Source: JBBQER01 sp052148155 (GTDB taxonomy: Bacteria > Actinomycetota > Acidimicrobiia > IMCC26256 > PALSA-610). Taken from it: a stretch of DNA of 15,422 bases. This document shows positions 6,231-12,353 of the stretch, piece after piece. Location: contig JBKQIY010000128.1 of NCBI GenBank assembly GCA_052148155.1, positions 1 to 15,422 of the forward strand, given 5' to 3'. Positions within the stretch are counted from its first letter, which is position 1. Each line of letters opens with the position of its first letter. The notes below the pieces were generated by a model that was not told where the DNA came from, searched no databases, and worked only from the letters and a program-made list of their open reading frames with translations. A program made the translations under genes and the position numbers.

Positions 6231-6962
6231 GTGAACGACGACCGCTTGTACTTCCGTCAGCTGCTCGCCGGGCGCGACTTCGCCGCGTCTGATCCGATCG
6301 CTCAGCAGATGGTGAACTTCGTGTACCTCGTCGGCGACCGCGAGACGGGCGAGGCCGTCGCGATCGACCCTGCGTACGGCGTACGTGAGCTCGTCGACAT
6401 CATCGGAGCCGACGGCTTGCGGCTCACCGACGTGCTCGTGACGCACTACCACCCTGATCATGTGGGCGGAAACCTCGGCGGCTGGTCCATCGAAGGACTC
6501 GCCGATCTCCTCGCGATCGACGGCGTCGCCGCGAAGGTGCACGTACAGGCCGAAGAGGCCTACGGCGTCAAACGCGTGACGGGCGCGTCCGACTCCGATC
6601 TCGTGCTCCACGCCTCGGGCGACACCGTGAACGTCGGAGCCGTGCCGATCACGTTGATCCATACACCGGGTCACACGCCGGGTTCGCAGTGCTTCTTCGT
6701 CGACGGCCGGCTCGTTGCCGGTGACACGCTTTTCCTCGACGGATGTGGACGCACCGACCTGCCCGGCGGCGATCCGGCCGCGCTCTACGAGAGTCTCACC
6801 CGCAAGCTCGCGGTCGTTCCCGACGACGCGATCCTCTATCCCGGCCATCAGTACTCGCCTGCGTCAGCCGCACCGATGGGTGACGTGCGCCGCGACAACT
6901 ACGTGTTCCGGCCTCGCACACGTGAGCAGTGGATGGCAATGTTCGGCAACGGCGGAGTGTGA
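6231..6962 (+). CDS. Glyoxalase II-like MBL-fold hydrolase
   Basis: A 243-aa MBL-fold enzyme of the glyoxalase II/persulfide dioxygenase-like type. All metal ligands are present: THYHPDH at 71-77, H148 in HTPGHTPGS, D165 in AGDT and H206 in YPGHQY. The stretch GCGRTDLPGG (171-180) recalls persulfide dioxygenases. Such enzymes hydrolyse thioesters or oxidise thiol persulfides; in an actinobacterium the thiol carrier could be mycothiol, which is inference. GTG 6231 directly precedes the conserved LYFRQLLAG start region and sits 7 bp after a -10-like element. The open frame to 5868 is an antisense artefact of the SDR. Its stop overlaps the start of the nitroreductase-family gene (TGATG). Confidence 0.88.
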   Translation: MNDDRLYFRQLLAGRDFAASDPIAQQMVNFVYLVGDRETGEAVAIDPAYGVRELVDIIGADGLRLTDVLVTHYHPDHVGGNLGGWSIEGLADLLAIDGVAAKVHVQAEEAYGVKRVTGASDSDLVLHASGDTVNVGAVPITLIHTPGHTPGSQCFFVDGRLVAGDTLFLDGCGRTDLPGGDPAALYESLTRKLAVVPDDAILYPGHQYSPASAAPMGDVRRDNYVFRPRTREQWMAMFGNGGV

Positions 6963-7321
6963 TGCTGGGCGCGCAGCTTGCGGCGCTCAGCTTCTGTTAT
7001 GTCACGACCACGGGCCGGACGACCGCCAAGCCGCATCGGATCGAGATCTGGTTCGCTGCGCATCCCGAACGCGACACGATCTACATGCTCTCCGGCGGGC
7101 GCGATCGTGCCGACTGGGTACGCAATCTGGTCGTGTCGCCATGCTGCACTGTCGAGATCGGAGACGCCGCCTACCGGGGCTACGCGCGGGTCATCGAAGG
7201 CTCTGCCGAAGACGAGCCTGCGCGCACTTTGGTGCACGACAAGTACGCGCGGGGCGACGACCTCGCAAGTTGGCGCGCGACGGCGCTGCCGATCGCGATC
7301 GATCTCACCGCGGACGGTTAG
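6962..7321 (+). CDS. Deazaflavin (F420)-dependent nitroreductase-family protein
   Basis: A 119-aa split beta-barrel protein of the Ddn/nitroreductase-family deazaflavin-dependent oxidoreductase group. Diagnostic stretches are TTTGRTTAKPHRIEIWF (15-31), then YMLSGG and DWVRNLVVSP (51-60). Characterised members bind F420H2 and reduce quinones, nitroimidazoles or other small molecules; some bind FMN, haem or fatty acids instead. It is shorter than Ddn (about 150 aa) and lacks the N-terminal extension. ATG 6962 overlaps the MBL stop by one base (TGATG), with GGAG 6 bp upstream, so the two proteins are coupled and probably act together. The stop codon lies inside a hairpin, 3 bp from the convergent gene's stop. 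Confidence 0.85.
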   Translation: MLGAQLAALSFCYVTTTGRTTAKPHRIEIWFAAHPERDTIYMLSGGRDRADWVRNLVVSPCCTVEIGDAAYRGYARVIEGSAEDEPARTLVHDKYARGDDLASWRATALPIAIDLTADG

Positions 7322-7335
7322 CCGCTAGCCAACCG
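7315..7335. terminator. Compact bidirectional stem-loop over convergent stops
   Basis: CGGTT (7315-7319) pairs with AACCG (7331-7335). After an A/C mismatch, GC pairs with GC around a CGCTA loop. The TAG stops of the two convergent genes (7319-7321 plus; 7327-7325 minus) are within this palindrome. Termination of both transcripts is inferred. Confidence 0.4.
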
Positions 7336-8137
7336 GAATGAGACGCTGGCCGTCCCAACGGCCGGCGCCGGGCGCTGGCCACAGTGGACCGATCAAGACG
7401 GCGTCTTCGGCGAGGAGCTTTTCGAGCTCGGCGTTGGCGACACCGGAGTCGACGTGCTCCGCTGGACATTCGCCGGTCGCGAGATGCAACGCGCTGACGG
7501 CGAGATGCCCGACGATGACGGCATGTTCGCCTTCCGAGCTGACGCGAACGATCTGATGTCCGGGAGTGTGGCCACCCGTATGGGCAATGGAGACGTCGTC
7601 CGTGATGCGCGTGGACGCGCCGGTCACGGCTTGCACCGCTCCCTGGGCGCGCAATTGTGGCATCACATGTTCCAGCCTGAACATACCGGCGTCCATCGCG
7701 TCGAGCTCAGTTTGCGACATCAGGATCGGCGCGTTTGGGAAGAAGCGCTCCCAGGTAGCGTCGTCGTTGCGCCAGGCCAGCATTCCCACCCCTTCGTAGT
7801 GGGTCGCGATCGCATGGGTGAAGCTCTCACGCGGAAAGCCCGCCGATGCCAGCAGCGCCGCGAAGGCTGCTTGATGGGCGGCGGCGTCGTTGTCGTTGCG
7901 AAGAATTTCGTCGGCTGCGAACGCGGGATCCACCACGATGCGTGCGTCACCACTGTCGATGATCCACGCCGCGGCACCGGCCCGGACTTCGCCCCGTTCG
8001 GCCCATAGTGGTTCAGCCCATGACACCGCCGCGACCGCTTGGGCAGAGAGCCCGACGCGGGCCGGGTCGACACCAACATCGGCGTACCCGACGCGGATGA
8101 GCTCGACGTTTCCGACTCGGATCTTGTTGGTGCTCAT
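7325..8137 (-). CDS. MBL-fold protein with degenerate metal site
   Basis: A 270-aa protein with the overall pattern of the quorum-quenching-lactonase-like MBL family: IIDSGDARIVVDP (59-71), FPNAPILMSQTELDAM (133-148) and GGHTPGHQIVRV (188-199). The canonical THxHxDH is replaced by THYEGVG (112-118), so three of four ligands are lost. The GDV aspartate is GH (210-211), and the terminal His motif is replaced by LWPAPGAG. Of the usual ligands only H113 and H190 remain. It may be catalytically dead, bind a ligand, or use altered chemistry. ATG 8137 follows the SDR stop by 18 bp with no strong ribosome site; the two genes are probably cotranscribed. Fold assignment is good; function is unknown. 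Confidence 0.82.
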   Translation of the reverse strand: MSTNKIRVGNVELIRVGYADVGVDPARVGLSAQAVAAVSWAEPLWAERGEVRAGAAAWIIDSGDARIVVDPAFAADEILRNDNDAAAHQAAFAALLASAGFPRESFTHAIATHYEGVGMLAWRNDDATWERFFPNAPILMSQTELDAMDAGMFRLEHVMPQLRAQGAVQAVTGASTRITDDVSIAHTGGHTPGHQIVRVSSEGEHAVIVGHLAVSALHLATGECPAEHVDSGVANAELEKLLAEDAVLIGPLWPAPGAGRWDGQRLIPVG

Positions 8138-8155
8138 CGCGCGAGCATTGCAGCC

Positions 8156-8944
8156 TCACCAGGTCAGGTCGAGCGTTTTACGCATGGCAGCCTCGAAGTC
8201 GGCGTCGTCGAAATGGCGCCGCGCGCTCAAGATCATCTCAGCGTCGCTGCCCACCGGGACGCGCAACGGCGTCGCCGGGTTCTCGAGCGCGTCGGCAATC
8301 GCGACGGCGACGAGCTCTGGGCCCGGACGACCCGACGGGCCGGTCATCTTCGCGTCGGTTCCGGCCCATTGCTGCCAAAGGTCGGCGTATACGGCAGGAC
8401 CATCGTGGCGAGGTGAGGCTTTCATGCCGGGCGCGATGTATCCGGGTTCGATAATGACCACACGAATACCGAAGTGGGCGAGTTCATAGTGCATCGTCTC
8501 GGAGAGTGCCTCAAGCGCGTATTTCGACGCTGCGTACGCGCCTTCGAGCGGGGTCGAAACCCGGCCCTGCACCGAACTGACGTTCGCGAATACTCCGGAG
8601 CCTCGCGCTCGCCACCTCGGGATCAGCAGCTGCGCGAGACGCAACGGTCCGTAGGTGTTGGTGTCGAGGATCGACTGCAGGCGCTCCATCGGAAAGTCCT
8701 CGAGCGGACCTCCGCCTGACAGCGCCGCGTTATTGACGACGGCGTCGAGTTCACCGGCCGCGTCGATCGCGGCGCGAATCGATGCTGCGTCGGTCACGTC
8801 GAGCGCGAGATGTTTGGCCGTGTCGAGGTCTTCGAGCAGGCGAGGGTCGCGGGCGGTGGCAACGACCTCATGGCCGCGCCGCGCGCATTCGACGGCTGTC
8901 GCCCGGCCGATTGCCCGGCCTGCGCCGGTCACCAGTATCCGCAT
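8156..8944 (-). CDS. SDR-family oxidoreductase
   Basis: A 262-aa classical SDR, N-terminally compact (MRILVTGAGRAIGRA). The glycine motif is TGAGRAIG (6-13), with Ala at the middle Gly position. NNAA is at 71-74, Asn at 96 (LDTNTYG), the serine at 123/124 (VSSVQG), and YAASK at 137-141. EPGYIAPGM (166-174) is the usual loop after the active site. The Arg in TARDP suggests NADP(H). Divergent members of this type are often annotated as retinol or steroid dehydrogenase-like; the substrate is not predictable. It is first in a two-gene minus-strand operon with the degenerate MBL gene. The ATG at 8944 has a -10-like element just upstream and no Shine-Dalgarno. Confidence 0.9.
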   Translation of the reverse strand: MRILVTGAGRAIGRATAVECARRGHEVVATARDPRLLEDLDTAKHLALDVTDAASIRAAIDAAGELDAVVNNAALSGGGPLEDFPMERLQSILDTNTYGPLRLAQLLIPRWRARGSGVFANVSSVQGRVSTPLEGAYAASKYALEALSETMHYELAHFGIRVVIIEPGYIAPGMKASPRHDGPAVYADLWQQWAGTDAKMTGPSGRPGPELVAVAIADALENPATPLRVPVGSDAEMILSARRHFDDADFEAAMRKTLDLTW

Positions 8945-8950
8945 ACCGCC

Positions 8951-8956
8951 AACCTA
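8951..8956 (-). promoter_or_regulatory. Putative leaderless -10 of the SDR operon
   Basis: On the minus strand TAGGTT (8956-8951) lies 6 bp before ATG 8944; the overlapping TATAGG (8958-8953) is an alternative. This matches the -10-to-start spacing of the other apparently leaderless genes here. No convincing -35 is seen. Confidence 0.4.
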
Positions 8957-8982
8957 TAGCCAGCGGTGGCGCGACAGAAGAG

Positions 8983-9174
8983 TCAGGCTGCGTCGGGGCC
9001 GCGGTCGTCTCGGGGGACGCGCGTGACGTTGGTCGCCTCGACTCGCCGCACGACGCGTCGGCCGCCTGCGGGATGCGCAGCAATGGCGCGTTCGAGCCCA
9101 CTCAAGACGTCAGCGTGCCGAGACCGGGTTTGACGCCACTTCCGCATTGCTCGCTTGTGGGCCTCACCGAACAT
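8983..9174 (-). CDS. Doubtful 63-aa basic hypothetical protein
   Basis: An ATG at 9174 opens a 63-codon frame (MFGEAHKRAMRKWRQTRSRH, ending RGPDAA) with high-GC third positions and an arginine-rich composition. It lies 59 bp after the P450 stop, on the same strand. No ribosome site and no known motif are visible. The same frame is open through the P450 gene as a shadow, which lowers the weight of its being open. It may simply be intergenic sequence. Confidence 0.3.
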   Translation of the reverse strand: MFGEAHKRAMRKWRQTRSRHADVLSGLERAIAAHPAGGRRVVRRVEATNVTRVPRDDRGPDAA

Positions 9175-9233
9175 GCATTGCTCATCGGCATGTCCGTGCG
9201 AGAGTTGAACACCGCTGTCGGACGGGCGGGTGC

Positions 9234-10445
9234 TCAGCTCGGCGTGAACAGCACCGGCAGGGAGTTCGGACCGCGAAACGCGTAGCCTTCGATGACCGCG
9301 TCGTCGGACAATGCGGGATCGAAGCGCAGGTCGGGAAGGCGGTCGAGGATTCGGTTGAGTCCGACCCGCAACTCGAGCCGGGCGAGATGCATGCCGAGAC
9401 ACTGGTGCGGCCCGGTCCCGAAGGCGAGGTGATGTTGCACGGGACGGCCGAGCTTCCACTGTCCGGCATCTTCCCAGCGTGACTCGTCGTGGTTGGCGGA
9501 CGCGGTGATCACGCCGACCGGCGCGCCAGCGCTGATCGGACATCCGGCCACTTCGGTGTCGCGAGTTGCGATGCGACTGACCTGTGTCACGGACGTCTCC
9601 CAACGGAGTGTCTCTTCGATCACGTCGGGCAGCAACTCGCGATCGGTGTAGACGCGTTCGAGGTCGTCGGGGTGCGACAGCAGTGCGAAGAGGCAGTTTC
9701 CCATGACGCGGAATGTGGTCTCGGCGCCCGCCGGTAACAGCAGCCGGAGAAAGCCGTAGATCTTTGAGTCGGTGAGCTTCTCGCCGTCGACCTCTTCGTG
9801 CACGAGGTCGGAGAGAAAGTCGCCGTTCGGTTCGGTGCGACGCGACTCGACGAGCGGACGGAGGTATTCGACCATCGCCTGTGAGGCGGCCATGCCTTCC
9901 TCGGGAGACAGCGGCCCGGTGTTGATCTGTTCGGCCCATCGTGCGAACTGCGCGGCGTCTTCGAGTGGCACTCCTGCGATGCCGCAGATCACTTGGACTG
10001 GATAGACCGACGTGATCGACGCGACGAGGTCGGCATGCCCGAGGGGTGCGATGGCATCGAGCAGCCGGTCGATGGTCGGGCGCACGAGGGTTTCGTCCCA
10101 CCGTTCGAGCTGGGATGCACGGAACGCCTTGGCGACCAGGTTGCGGTAGGTGCGGTGGCCGGGGCCGTTCATCGCGAGGATGAGATCGCCCATGAACTGG
10201 CCGATGTGTTGCGCGTTGATTGACGACGAAAAGGTGTCGGCGTCGCGCAGTACGGTCTCGGCGTCGGAGTAGCGGACGATCTGGTAGCTGGTGCCCGGAC
10301 CGTAGAACTCCGTGTTCGAGGCGACGACGGGACATTCGGCTCGTCGGGCCCGCGCCCATTCGGGATACGGCTGGCCATGCAACCAGTTGACGCTCGACGC
10401 GACGTCTTCGTCGACGGCTTCGACGGGGGTGGATTGATCCGCCAT
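9234..10445 (-). CDS. Cytochrome P450 (bacterial class I type)
   Basis: A 403-aa soluble P450 monooxygenase. It has the I-helix oxygen-activation motif AGAETT (239-244), the K-helix ExxR (E278-R281 in IEETLR) and the haem loop FGTGPHQCLG (342-351), with C349 as the thiolate ligand. Length is normal for bacterial P450s that use ferredoxin and ferredoxin reductase; neither is encoded in the window. It would hydroxylate a hydrophobic substrate. The KstR-like context suggests a sterol or isoprenoid, but I see no clear CYP125 or CYP142 signature. The ATG at 10445 is preferred because GAGAGGTG lies just upstream. An in-frame ATG at 10487 would place the promoter-like palindrome inside the gene. Confidence 0.93.
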   Translation of the reverse strand: MADQSTPVEAVDEDVASSVNWLHGQPYPEWARARRAECPVVASNTEFYGPGTSYQIVRYSDAETVLRDADTFSSSINAQHIGQFMGDLILAMNGPGHRTYRNLVAKAFRASQLERWDETLVRPTIDRLLDAIAPLGHADLVASITSVYPVQVICGIAGVPLEDAAQFARWAEQINTGPLSPEEGMAASQAMVEYLRPLVESRRTEPNGDFLSDLVHEEVDGEKLTDSKIYGFLRLLLPAGAETTFRVMGNCLFALLSHPDDLERVYTDRELLPDVIEETLRWETSVTQVSRIATRDTEVAGCPISAGAPVGVITASANHDESRWEDAGQWKLGRPVQHHLAFGTGPHQCLGMHLARLELRVGLNRILDRLPDLRFDPALSDDAVIEGYAFRGPNSLPVLFTPS

Positions 10446-10460
10446 GTTCACCTCTCGGCT

Positions 10461-10487
10461 TGCGTACCTGACACGGTAGTCAGTCAA
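10461..10487 (-). promoter_or_regulatory. P450 promoter with operator-like palindrome
   Basis: On the minus strand TTGACT (10487-10482) is a 5-of-6 match to a -35. TACGCA (10466-10461), 15 bp further on, is a weak -10 candidate. The palindrome CTGAC-N6-GTCAG (10468-10483) fills the spacer. This differs from the TAGAA-N5-TTCTA operators, so a different regulator is implied. The site also lies upstream of the small plus-strand gene at 10520. Confidence 0.4.
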
Positions 10488-10519
10488 GGCCTGTCGGGAT
10501 CGCGCCGATGTGTCGATGC

Positions 10520-10657
10520 ATGGCGAAGGACAAGGCCACCAAGGAGAAGGGCACCAAATCGAAGCGCGCCCGGGTGCTGGGTCCGGCGACGATCGCGCGG
10601 CCGGCGCTGTTCGGCGCCGCGGTGCTGATGGTGGTGAGGGTGGCGACGAAGGGCTGA
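10520..10657 (+). CDS. Small Lys-rich single-TM protein (45 aa)
   Basis: An ATG at 10520 gives 45 residues: a highly basic start (MAKDKATKEKGTKSKRAR) followed by a hydrophobic segment (about residues 27-42, PALFGAAVLMVVRVAT). Lysine is encoded almost only by AAG, and third positions are GC-rich, as expected for a real gene here. The topology suggests a small inner-membrane protein with its basic N-terminus in the cytoplasm. ATG 10508 in the same frame would add four residues. No Shine-Dalgarno is seen for either start. It is divergent from the P450. The function is unknown. Confidence 0.5.
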   Translation: MAKDKATKEKGTKSKRARVLGPATIARPALFGAAVLMVVRVATKG

Positions 10658-11052
10658 ACTGGCCTGTCGGGCGCGCCTGCGACGGCGCCGAGCCCCGACC
10701 TTTCGACGTCCGCGACGCGGCTTACGGACCGCGGCCTCGGTTCGGATCCCGGATGGTGCCCTTCGAACGGCCCGTAGGCCGCCACCGGCCGTACGTCTGC
10801 GGTCGGGTCGGCGCCACCGTCGACGACCACCGGGGCGACATGCCGTCGGGGCCGATGGTGACGGTCGGCGCCGCGTAGCAGTCGTGTTGCGGTTCGAGTG
10901 CGAGCCGGCCCCGCGTGGACGCGCAGGTTCCGTCGCGGTCGCGGGCCGTGAGTCCTGCGCGACTATGTGTACGTTCGCCGCACGACCGTGACGGTCTCAC
11001 CCCATCGCCTGCGGGACGGTCGGGTGCGAGCGCAACAACGGTCGTCGAATTC
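10658..11052. other. Intergenic region, no confident gene
   Basis: Frames on both strands are open here and share their third codon positions, so high GC3 cannot decide between them. One plus frame ends at TAG 10876-10878. One minus frame (positions 10722-11000) includes PTVTIGPDGMSPRW. Neither has a clear start, ribosome site or recognisable family. A GACCGT-g-ACGGTC palindrome lies at 10984-10996. Confidence 0.4.
10984..10996. promoter_or_regulatory. Perfect 6-bp inverted repeat upstream of acyl-CoA dehydrogenase
   Basis: GACCGT and ACGGTC flank a single central G. It lies about 90 bp before the acyl-CoA dehydrogenase start and about 57 bp upstream of its putative -35. It could be an operator, or chance in GC-rich DNA. 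Confidence 0.2.
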
Positions 11053-11079
11053 TTGTGCGGCAGTGGGGGTCGCTAGCCT
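11053..11079 (+). promoter_or_regulatory. Putative leaderless promoter of the acyl-CoA dehydrogenase operon
   Basis: TAGCCT (11074-11079) fits TANNNT and lies 7 bp before ATG 11087. TTGTGC (11053-11058) is a weak -35 with a 15-bp spacer. No Shine-Dalgarno precedes the ATG. Confidence 0.45.
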
Positions 11080-11086
11080 GGCAAAC

Positions 11087-12331
11087 ATGTCGGCTTCTGC
11101 ACCCGCGTCGGCGCAAGCACACGGTGTGAATCCGTTCGCGGACACCGAAGACCAGGCCGCGCTCCGTCAACTCGCGCGCGACGTCGCCGATCGTTCGCTC
11201 GCACCGATGGCACGTCACGGCGACGAAACCGAAGAGTTCCCGCAGGCCTCGTGGGACGCGATCCGTCAGGCCGAGTTGTTTGGTATCACGATCGGAGAGC
11301 GGTGGGGCGGCGCCGGCCTCGGAGACGTCGAGGCGGCCATCGTGCTCGAAGAGCTCGCACGCGCCGACGTGTCGAGCGCGATTCTCGCGCAGCTCATCTT
11401 TAACGGTCCGCCGCGAGCGATCGAGCATCTCGGTACCGACGAGTTGCGCGACCGCTGGCTTCCGGTCGCGGCAAGCGGCGACGGACTGTTCTGCATCGGG
11501 ATCAGCGAGACGGAGGCCGGATCGGCCGTGGGGCACATGCGCGCCCGTCTCACGCCCGACGGTGACAGCTTCCGGCTCAATGCGTACAAGAACTACGTGA
11601 CCGGCGGACACAAGGCGGTGGCGTGCCTGGTCTGGTGCCGGTTTCCCGACAGCGTCGGCACGAAAGGCATCGGTGCGGTCTTGGTCGATCTCACGACACC
11701 GGGCGTAACGGTGACCGGCACGCACGTGAAGATGGGCCTGCGCGCGACGAGCGAAGCCGAGCTCGCGTTCGACGATGTCCGTGTCGAGCCGGCCGACGTC
11801 TTGGTCTGGGGAGACGCGACCAACAGCGAGTCATTCAAGACCCTCATCTCGCATATCAATCACGAACGGTGCGGAAACGCCGCGATGTGCATCGGCGCCG
11901 CGCAAGGCGCGCTCGAGTACGCAGTTCAGTACATGGGTGAGCGTCGCACCGGCGACAGAACTCTCGCCGATTTCCAAGGCTTGCAGTGGAAGGTCGCCGA
12001 CATGGCGACCCAGCTTGAAGGCGCACGGTTGCTGCTGCAACGGGCGGTGCACATGGCCGGACTGCACGGCACACCTCCCGCGCTCGAAACTGCGATGGCG
12101 AAGACGGCTGCCAACCTCGCGGCGAAATTCGTGTGCGATGAAGCGATCCAACTTCTCGGCGGCTACGGCTTCTCGCGTGAGTATCCGGTGGAGCGCGTCT
12201 ACCGAGACATTCGCGGCCTGTGTATCGGTGCGGGGACCGTCGAGATCCAACGCAATTTCATCGGTTCGAGTGTGCTGCGGGGAGCGACTCCGGCGAGCGA
12301 CGGCTGGAAATCGCGTCCAGCCCGAGCCTGA
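11087..12331 (+). CDS. Acyl-CoA dehydrogenase (FadE-like)
   Basis: A 414-aa FAD-dependent acyl-CoA dehydrogenase that would introduce an alpha,beta double bond into an acyl-CoA. Residues about 19-130 are the N-terminal helical domain. Residues about 131-235 are the middle beta domain, with ISETEAGSAVG (139-149) and YKNYVTGGHKA (167-177). The rest is the C-terminal helical domain, with ERRTGDRTLADFQGLQWKVAD (285-305) and QLLGGYGFSREYPVERVYRD (355-374). At the usual catalytic Glu position (YEGT in many members) it has GAGT, with Ala382. E260 in NHERCG aligns with the alternative catalytic Glu of isovaleryl-CoA/long-chain enzymes. The open frame begins at 10967, but ATG 11087 follows a -10-like element at leaderless spacing. 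The acyl-CoA ligase follows after 22 bp. Confidence 0.93.
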   Translation: MSASAPASAQAHGVNPFADTEDQAALRQLARDVADRSLAPMARHGDETEEFPQASWDAIRQAELFGITIGERWGGAGLGDVEAAIVLEELARADVSSAILAQLIFNGPPRAIEHLGTDELRDRWLPVAASGDGLFCIGISETEAGSAVGHMRARLTPDGDSFRLNAYKNYVTGGHKAVACLVWCRFPDSVGTKGIGAVLVDLTTPGVTVTGTHVKMGLRATSEAELAFDDVRVEPADVLVWGDATNSESFKTLISHINHERCGNAAMCIGAAQGALEYAVQYMGERRTGDRTLADFQGLQWKVADMATQLEGARLLLQRAVHMAGLHGTPPALETAMAKTAANLAAKFVCDEAIQLLGGYGFSREYPVERVYRDIRGLCIGAGTVEIQRNFIGSSVLRGATPASDGWKSRPARA

Positions 12332-12353
12332 CCCACCCGACCTGCGATCAGTC

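Noticed and set aside
5442..6848. 468-aa fusion protein upstream of the SDR domain
   Set aside because: The extra N-terminal part lies antisense to the MBL gene, which has an intact metal site. It has no family features.
8983..10359. 458-aa Arg-rich minus-strand ORF overlapping the P450
   Set aside because: It is an out-of-frame shadow of the P450, which has all its diagnostic motifs. Only its last 63 codons lie outside and are listed separately.
11775..12353. N-terminal extension of the acyl-CoA synthetase frame into the dehydrogenase
   Set aside because: It is a shifted-frame shadow of the dehydrogenase and shows no adenylating-enzyme sequence.
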